From Ascidiaceihabitans sp034111945 (GTDB taxonomy: Bacteria > Pseudomonadota > Alphaproteobacteria > Rhodobacterales > Rhodobacteraceae): 64,000 bases of DNA. The notes under the pieces were generated by a model. The model was not told the DNA's origin. It searched no databases and saw only the letters and a program-made list of their open reading frames with translations. The stretch spans positions 3,775 through 67,774 of the forward strand of contig JBLHSG010000023.1 of NCBI GenBank assembly GCA_047626725.1, given 5' to 3'. This document shows, in pieces, positions 59,228 to 64,000 of this stretch (position 1 is the stretch's first letter; the number at the start of each line of letters is the position of its first letter). Both the position numbers and the translations under genes were made by a program.

Positions 59228-60094
59228 ATGTTTAAGAAACTCGCAATCAGCACTGTTGCAGCAATTACGTTTGCAACAGGCGCTATGGCTGCTGGCGAAA
59301 GTGCCCACATCGAGAATATCGATTTCTCGTTTGATGGCCCTTTTGGCACCTATGACCAGAACCAACTGCAACGCGGTTTGCAAATCTACACCGAGATTTG
59401 CGCGGCGTGCCACGGTCTGAAATATGTGCCGATCCGCACACTGTCTGATGACGGCGGTCCGCAAATGCCCGAAGATCAAGTGCGGGCCTATGCAGAACAG
59501 TTCAGCGTCAATGACGAACTGTCGAACCCGAAACTGTTTGATCTGGAAACCGAAGAATATCGTCCGCTAACAGCGACCGATAACTTCCCGATCCACAACG
59601 CTGCGGCTGCGCCTGACTTGTCCTTGATGGCAAAATCACGCGCTGCGTTCCACGGTCCCTACGGCCTTGGCATCAATCAGTTGATGAAAGGTACAGGCGG
59701 GGCGGAATACATTGCAGCCTTGATGCAAGGCTACGTCGATGCGCCGTCGTGCACACCGGACGATATGGATGGTTCGTACAACAAATACTTTACGACCGGC
59801 GGTTATCCGAACGAGTGTAAAGACGAGGACGGCCATCACAAGTATCCAGGCAGCTGGATCGCGATGGGCCAACCGCTGTACGGCGAGGACGTCGAATTTG
59901 CAGATGGGCATTCCAATAGCCTGCAACACGAATCCGAAGACGTTGCGGCGTTTTTAATGTGGGCCGCTGAACCAAAACTGCAAGCGCGTAAGCAAGCAGG
60001 TTTTGTCGGTGTATTGCTGCTGACGTTGTTGTCGGTTCTGTTGTACTTGACGAACAAACGCCTTTGGGCACCGCACAAAAAGAAAAAGCACTAA
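59228..60094 (+). CDS. petC: Cytochrome c1 subunit of the bc1 complex
   Basis: A 288-residue membrane-anchored c-type cytochrome. A signal peptide ends at about residue 21. The heme motif is CAACH (Cys58, Cys61, His62). A likely axial methionine is in WIAMGQPL, and a C-terminal membrane helix precedes a Lys/His-rich end. ATG 59228 is preferred because AGAGGA is seven bases upstream of it, versus one base from the earlier in-frame ATG at 59222. Last gene of petABC, followed by a terminator. Confidence 0.96.
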   Translation: MFKKLAISTVAAITFATGAMAAGESAHIENIDFSFDGPFGTYDQNQLQRGLQIYTEICAACHGLKYVPIRTLSDDGGPQMPEDQVRAYAEQFSVNDELSNPKLFDLETEEYRPLTATDNFPIHNAAAAPDLSLMAKSRAAFHGPYGLGINQLMKGTGGAEYIAALMQGYVDAPSCTPDDMDGSYNKYFTTGGYPNECKDEDGHHKYPGSWIAMGQPLYGEDVEFADGHSNSLQHESEDVAAFLMWAAEPKLQARKQAGFVGVLLLTLLSVLLYLTNKRLWAPHKKKKH

Positions 60095-60117
60095 GGTTAA
60101 TTTCTTAGCGTAAAAAA

Positions 60118-60147
60118 GCCCTGCACTGGAAACAGCGCGGGGTTTTT
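60118..60147 (+). terminator. Rho-independent terminator of petABC
   Basis: A 6-bp stem, CCCTGC (60119-60124) with GCGGGG (60137-60142, one G-T pair), followed by TTTTT; the A-run upstream could serve the other strand. Confidence 0.65.
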
Positions 60148-60175
60148 GCATTTTGAGAACAAGAAAGGTCAGGCC

Positions 60176-60580
60176 ATGCAACAATCACTCGCGCTTATCA
60201 CTTTGGTCGTGCGCGATTATGATGAAGCCATTCAGTTTTATACAAAACAACTGGGCTTTGACTTGATCGAAGACACCTATCAACCGGAGCAGGGCAAGCG
60301 ATGGGTTGTGGTCAAACCAAAGGGCGATGGGTCGTGCTCAATCCTACTCGGGCAGGCCTCTGATGATCGTCAGTTAGACCGCATCGGTGACCAAACAGGT
60401 GGTCGCGTGTCCCTGTTTTTGCAGACTGATGATTTCGACCGTGATTACAGCAATTACAAAGCCAAAGGCGTTGAATTTGTGCGTGACCCCAAGACAGAAA
60501 CCTATGGCAAGGTGGCGGTGTTCGCCGATCTATACGGTAACCTTTGGGATCTAATTCAGTTCAGTAAAACAAGCGCGTAA
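60176..60580 (+). CDS. VOC (glyoxalase-like) superfamily protein
   Basis: A 134-residue VOC protein: LALITLVVRDYDEAIQFYTKQLGFDLIED, a second repeat GGRVSLFLQTDDFDRDYSNYK and the C-terminal FADLYGNLWDLIQF block with the usual metal-site Glu/His positions in this family. The closest familiar relatives are annotated glyoxalase-like or methylmalonyl-CoA epimerase-like without proof. ATG 60176 follows AGAAAGG. Its stop is directly adjacent to the mtaB stop on the opposite strand. Confidence 0.8.
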   Translation: MQQSLALITLVVRDYDEAIQFYTKQLGFDLIEDTYQPEQGKRWVVVKPKGDGSCSILLGQASDDRQLDRIGDQTGGRVSLFLQTDDFDRDYSNYKAKGVEFVRDPKTETYGKVAVFADLYGNLWDLIQFSKTSA

Positions 60581-61834
60581 TCAGGCCGTCAGTTGGTTGC
60601 CTTGAACGCCAGAAATCGTGGTCTGCACGATCTGCCCTTCGATTTGTGGGGCATCAAACGTCACTTCAGAAAACTGTTCTGTGCGGCCCATATGCGCGTT
60701 TTCCATCAACACCTGATGGGTCTTGCCAACTTGCGCATTCAGGTGCGCGGCCACTTGGGCCTCGCCTGCAGTGCGTAGAATGGCGGCGCGTTCCTTGATC
60801 GCTTTGCCATTCACTTGCGGCATTCGCGCAGCTGGCGTGCCGGTGCGAATTGAATAGGGAAACACGTGCAGCCACGTCAAATCGCAGTCTTTAACCAAGG
60901 CAAGCGAATTGGCGAACATCGCGTCAGTTTCAGTTGGAAAACCGGCGATAATGTCAGCGCCAAACGTCATGTCAGGGCGTAGTTTGCGCGCATCTTCGGC
61001 AAACTGGATCGCATCGTCACGCAAATGCCGCCGCTTCATCCGCTTCAGGATCATGTCGTCGCCGTGCTGCAAGGACAGGTGCAAATGCGGCATTAGGCGC
61101 GGTTCTGTGGCGATGGCCTGCATCAGGTTTTCATCCACCTCGATGCTGTCGATCGAACTGATGCGAAGGCGCGGAAGATCGGGCACCAGACGCAAGATGC
61201 GCATGACCAGATCGCCCAGTTTCGGGGTCGAAGGCAGGTCGCCGCCCCAACTGGTCATATCCACGCCAGTCAGCACGACCTCGTTGTAACCTTTGCCGAC
61301 CAGCCGTTTGATTTGGTCGACCACAACGCCTGCAGGCACGGACCGTGAATTGCCACGACCGTACGGGATAATGCAGAACGTGCAGCGGTGATCGCAGCCA
61401 TTCTGAACCTGCACATAAGCGCGCGAACGGGTGCCAAAGCCATCGATCAAATGCCCGGCTGTTTCAGTGACGGACATGATGTCGTTGACCTGCACGGCCT
61501 CGCTTTCGCCAATAAAATCAGCAGCCAGCCCTTGCCACGTGTCGCCTTGCATCTTTTCGGTGTTGCCGATGACGGCGTCGACTTCGTCCATCGCAGTAAA
61601 TGTTTGTGGTTCGGTTTGGGCGGCGCATCCTGTCACGATCAGACGTGCGTTCGGGTTTTCACGGCGCAGCTTGCGAATGTCTTGGCGGGCTTTGCGCACG
61701 GCCTCGGCTGTGACAGCGCAGGTGTTTACGATCACTGCGTTCTGAAGGCCGGCGGCTTCGGCCAATTCTTTCATCGCTTCGGTCTCGTACATATTGAGCC
61801 GGCAGCCGTGGTTTGAAAACTTGGGGGTGCTCAT
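60581..61834 (-). CDS. mtaB: tRNA t6A37 methylthiotransferase MtaB
   Basis: A 417-residue radical-SAM enzyme that adds a methylthio group to t6A37 of tRNAs. N-terminal cluster cysteines are Cys11, Cys39 and Cys70. The radical-SAM motif is CDHRCTFC (Cys147/151/154), and a C-terminal TRAM domain is present. Its ATG overlaps the dapF stop by four bases. The enzyme class also includes MiaB and RimO; the N-terminus and cluster spacing fit MtaB. Confidence 0.93.
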   Translation of the reverse strand: MSTPKFSNHGCRLNMYETEAMKELAEAAGLQNAVIVNTCAVTAEAVRKARQDIRKLRRENPNARLIVTGCAAQTEPQTFTAMDEVDAVIGNTEKMQGDTWQGLAADFIGESEAVQVNDIMSVTETAGHLIDGFGTRSRAYVQVQNGCDHRCTFCIIPYGRGNSRSVPAGVVVDQIKRLVGKGYNEVVLTGVDMTSWGGDLPSTPKLGDLVMRILRLVPDLPRLRISSIDSIEVDENLMQAIATEPRLMPHLHLSLQHGDDMILKRMKRRHLRDDAIQFAEDARKLRPDMTFGADIIAGFPTETDAMFANSLALVKDCDLTWLHVFPYSIRTGTPAARMPQVNGKAIKERAAILRTAGEAQVAAHLNAQVGKTHQVLMENAHMGRTEQFSEVTFDAPQIEGQIVQTTISGVQGNQLTA

Positions 61835-62688
61835 TGCTGGTTGTCCTGACCGATGTGGGCCAAGAAATCGTGGGTCAGCGTCCCTGAAAAAACATGCATC
61901 GTTGCACCCGTCATCCAGACGCCATCGTCGCGCCAATCGACATGCAGCGTGCCACCGTCCAGATCAATACGCACAGCGCGCCCTGTTAGCCCACGACGTG
62001 CCGCCGCGACTGCAGTAGCGCAGGAGGACGAGCCTGAGGCCAGTGTGACCCCCACACCGCGTTCCCAGACGCGCATACGAATGTGATCGGGGCCGATGAT
62101 TTGCGCGAACTGCACATTTGTCCGTTCGGGGTACAGCGGATGATGTTCGATTAGCGATCCGCGTTGCGGCAAATCAATCGCGGCGACGTCATCCACAAAA
62201 AACGTGCAATGCGGATTGCCCATTCCGGTAGCGGTTGGCGCGCCATCAATCGGCAGCTCTAGCGTATCCATCGCGTGGGCAAGCGGTACGTCTGCCCAAT
62301 CCAGCTGCGGATGCCCCATGTTGATCGACGTGATACCGTCACCCTTGTCTACCGCGTGCAGCGTGCCACGGTCGGTTGTTAGGGTCAGTTTGTCAGCGCC
62401 GCTGCCATCCATCAAATAACGCGCAATACAGCGTGTCGCGTTCCCACATGCTGCCGAAGTTGATCCATCAGCGTTGTAAAACGTCAGGTGCGCGTCTGGC
62501 CCGCCCCCACTGATTACAGCCAACTGGTCAAACCCGACGCCACGATGGCGATCACCCAATGCTTTGGCCAGGGTTTCGGTCATCTCAAACGCTTGCGCGC
62601 GCGCATCCATCACAACAAAATCGTTGCCAAGCCCGTGCATTTTCATGAAGGGCAAAGAGAGGGGAACAGAGTTGGTCATTTCGGGCAT
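61831..62688 (-). CDS. dapF: Diaminopimelate epimerase
   Basis: A 285-residue enzyme interconverting LL- and meso-diaminopimelate for lysine and peptidoglycan. The two catalytic cysteines are Cys81 (ACGNATRC) and one in SGSSSCATAV near residue 228. The conserved start KMHGLGNDFV lies at residues 16-25. Two ATG starts three codons apart (62688 and 62679) are possible; GGGG lies before the first. It is coupled to mtaB. The gene precedes the tRNA-Lys gene divergently. Confidence 0.94.
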   Translation of the reverse strand: MPEMTNSVPLSLPFMKMHGLGNDFVVMDARAQAFEMTETLAKALGDRHRGVGFDQLAVISGGGPDAHLTFYNADGSTSAACGNATRCIARYLMDGSGADKLTLTTDRGTLHAVDKGDGITSINMGHPQLDWADVPLAHAMDTLELPIDGAPTATGMGNPHCTFFVDDVAAIDLPQRGSLIEHHPLYPERTNVQFAQIIGPDHIRMRVWERGVGVTLASGSSSCATAVAAARRGLTGRAVRIDLDGGTLHVDWRDDGVWMTGATMHVFSGTLTHDFLAHIGQDNQQ

Positions 62689-62744
62689 ATAACCCCAAGG
62701 CTGAGTTGAATCCAGAGCCACAGATATAAAGTTGATATTAAGGG

Positions 62745-62774
62745 CTTGACCCCCCCGCCGACTCTTTCTAGTTA
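62745..62774 (+). promoter_or_regulatory. Promoter of tRNA-Lys
   Basis: CTTGAC with TTGACC at 62746-62751, a 17-base spacer and TAGTTA at 62769-62774; transcription would start near 62781, just before the tRNA. The CTTGAC form is common in Rhodobacteraceae stable RNA promoters. Confidence 0.6.
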
Positions 62775-62784
62775 GCGACGCAGT

Positions 62785-62860
62785 GGGCCTGTAGCTCAGT
62801 TGGTAGAGCAACTGACTTTTAATCAGTAGGTCCCCGGTTCGAACCCGGGCGGGCTCACCA
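62785..62860 (+). tRNA. tRNA-Lys (anticodon TTT)
   Basis: A 76-base cloverleaf with CCA encoded. The acceptor GGGCCTG pairs with CGGGCTC, D-arm GCTCAGTTGGTAGAGC, anticodon stem ACTGA/TCAGT with loop CTTTTAA (anticodon TTT), and T-arm CCCGGTTCGAACCCGGG. It stands alone and faces away from dapF. Confidence 0.98.
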
Positions 62861-63279
62861 TTTTTACCTTAAAATCAAAGACTTATGTGTTTTTGAAGTT
62901 TGTAGAGATGTGCGAAATAAATCCGGAAGCTTATAGTAACCCGATTTCAGTAGCTAACCCGCTGCAACGCTAGAAGCACATTTTGACTTCTTTGTAGCAG
63001 CCCATTGACTGGCGGTTCTGACCAACATTGATCATACTCGCAGCTTAGGCTTCTCCGAATCTGAGTGACGCCGCTCTTCGCTGCCCTGCGGGGCCGGCAC
63101 AGTCGCTTAGATAGCCTCCTGTTGAGACCGGCCCTTACCGGATATTCACCACACGAAATTTGCGCTCCGAAACCCGACGTTCATGCACCGAGCAGCAGGT
63201 TCATTTTGGGAGTTCTGTAACGCGGTTTTTCAGTGCCATAATTACAATGTCAGTCTTCGGATACGTCCTTGTTTAAACA
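62861..63279. other. 419-base stretch without a gene after tRNA-Lys
   Basis: No credible reading frame, tRNA or known RNA is seen. A short T-run directly follows the tRNA. A GC-rich patch near 63085-63145 has local inverted GGCCGG/CCGGCC elements. The sequence could be the remains of an inserted element or an attachment region, but no copy of the tRNA 3' end is visible within the window. Confidence 0.4.
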
Positions 63280-63837
63280 ATGGCCTCATTGCATCCTCTT
63301 ATTTCAGATCTAAGAAAAGGCAGACCATTGATTGATCCCGAAACCATCGACCTTATCGAACGCTTCCAGACCTTACTTGTTGGTGCAGTTGGTTTCGTAG
63401 GTGTCATTTGGACGCTGCGAGCCAATGCAAGACACTCGAACAAAGAGTATAGGAGGCAAACTAACACTCGGCGAATGACTCTGCGGCGAGTCTTGGCCGC
63501 TGAATTTCGAAGCTACACACGTGCGCTCAGGGCTAACCTAGAAGCGAAGGGCCCAGAAGGCGACCATCTCTCAGTTGGAAAAATTCATAAGCTCTTTTCG
63601 GAAGACCTAGCATCTGAGCTCGGCCTGCTTGAATTGGGTGAAGTTGATGTCGTTGTAAATGCTTTGATCAGTCTTGAAGGTATGGACCAATACTTGGGAC
63701 ATATTTCCGCGGGCCAAACGGACAAACGGTATCTTGTACCCGCCTCCGCGATGGGTGATTTTCGCATGATCATTTCAACCACTGCTGATGCGCTCGACTA
63801 TGCGATTGAAGCTCTGGAACTCTCAGGGGAGGCTTAA
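63280..63837 (+). CDS. Hypothetical protein with one membrane segment
   Basis: A 185-residue protein. A hydrophilic N-terminus is followed by one membrane segment (about 31-47, TLLVGAVGFVGVIWTL), then a basic region (Arg/Lys-rich, 47-80) and an all-helical C-terminal part. I do not recognise a family. No ribosome-binding site is visible before the ATG at 63280. It sits between a tRNA gene and what looks like an insertion sequence, so it may be acquired DNA. Function unknown. Confidence 0.55.
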   Translation: MASLHPLISDLRKGRPLIDPETIDLIERFQTLLVGAVGFVGVIWTLRANARHSNKEYRRQTNTRRMTLRRVLAAEFRSYTRALRANLEAKGPEGDHLSVGKIHKLFSEDLASELGLLELGEVDVVVNALISLEGMDQYLGHISAGQTDKRYLVPASAMGDFRMIISTTADALDYAIEALELSGEA

Positions 63838-64000
63838 ACGGCCCTTTGCGGACATTGGCCCAATGATTGGCATGCTGCGTTGCGGCCCGCCATTGCTGAT
63901 GGGGTGGATGGCTCTTGCTCCAACCAGCGTCGCGATGCGCTATACTGCGGGTGTCGATATCTGCATATGAGAGGAGCTACCCCATGGAAGTTACCACAAT
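63838..64000 (+). mobile_element. Probable left end of an IS110-family element
   Basis: The 146 bases ahead of the reading frame beginning at 63984 contain no gene and show the kind of GC-rich, hairpin-prone upstream sequence I associate with IS110-type elements. The element runs off the window, so its ends and target duplication cannot be judged. Confidence 0.4.
63984..64000 (+). CDS. N-terminal fragment, probable IS110-family transposase
   Basis: Only the first codons are present, coding MEVTT. GAGGAG lies seven bases upstream of the ATG. Many IS110-family DEDD transposases begin with this sequence and continue into a GLDxAKxxF motif, which would lie just outside the window. The call rests on five residues and the upstream context only. 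Confidence 0.4.

Noticed and set aside
63788..63970. 60-codon frame at the right end
   Set aside because: Overlaps the end of the hypothetical gene and the probable insertion-sequence end; no ribosome-binding site and no recognisable protein.
1..64000. CRISPR array, rRNA operon, prophage or toxin-antitoxin module
   Set aside because: No regularly spaced direct repeats, rRNA sequence, phage structural genes or toxin-like pairs were found on reading both strands.

Overview
The window looks like chromosomal DNA of a marine alphaproteobacterium of the Rhodobacteraceae, probably the Roseobacter group. The evidence is the gene neighbourhoods and protein types: petP-petR with petABC, a histone-deacetylase-like gene with xseB-ispA-dxs, a bacterial NaV-type sodium channel, a type-II lumazine synthase under an FMN riboswitch, and a ThiBPQ operon under a TPP riboswitch. 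The genus cannot be fixed from the sequence alone. Almost every base is explained by densely packed, mostly housekeeping genes. Only the far right end, after tRNA-Lys, looks accessory.

Layout, left to right. 1-13.9 kb: the tail of an NDUFA9-like NAD-binding protein, uppP, the glutamate synthase pair gltD and gltB (separated by two small unrelated genes), mtgA, a GST, queG, a lone HyuA-type hydantoinase/oxoprolinase and the msrB-msrA pair. 14.0-25.5 kb: an envelope polysaccharide region. It holds two tiny YjbE/GfcA-like exported proteins, YjbF-like and YjbH-like proteins, a FlaA1/CapD-type NDP-sugar dehydratase, a phosphoglycosyl transferase, a sugar epimerase-like protein, a divergent Wza/GfcE-type export lipoprotein, a GH25 muramidase, a GT4 glycosyltransferase and a thioredoxin-fold protein that has lost one active-site cysteine. 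25.5-31.3 kb: an EamA transporter, HU, the adenine-salvage operon ade-amn, an ArsC-like protein and a VOC protein. 31.2-37.0 kb: a LysR regulator divergent from a CoA-dependent catabolic operon (class II aldolase, acyl-CoA dehydrogenase, ADP-forming acyl-CoA ligase, CaiD-like hydratase).

37.0-47.3 kb: a methyltransferase, an SDR protein, the sodium channel, the isoprenoid operon, petPR, ilvE, an NTF2-like protein and copCD. 47.3-56.4 kb: a secreted cyclase-family protein, a second EamA transporter, aroC, riboswitch-controlled thiBPQ, riboswitch-controlled ribH2, a PaiB-like flavoprotein, a second GST and a Nudix hydrolase. 56.5-62.7 kb: a small membrane protein, petABC (cytochrome bc1), a VOC protein and dapF-mtaB. 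62.7-64.0 kb: tRNA-Lys(TTT), a non-coding stretch, an orphan membrane protein and what looks like the first codons of an IS110-family transposase.

The two parts most worth following are the yjb/gfc-like polysaccharide locus with its duplicated 82-residue exported proteins, and the CaiD-like operon, which implies uptake and CoA-activation of a carnitine-like or other short-chain acid under LysR control. No CRISPR array, rRNA operon, prophage or recognisable defence system is visible.
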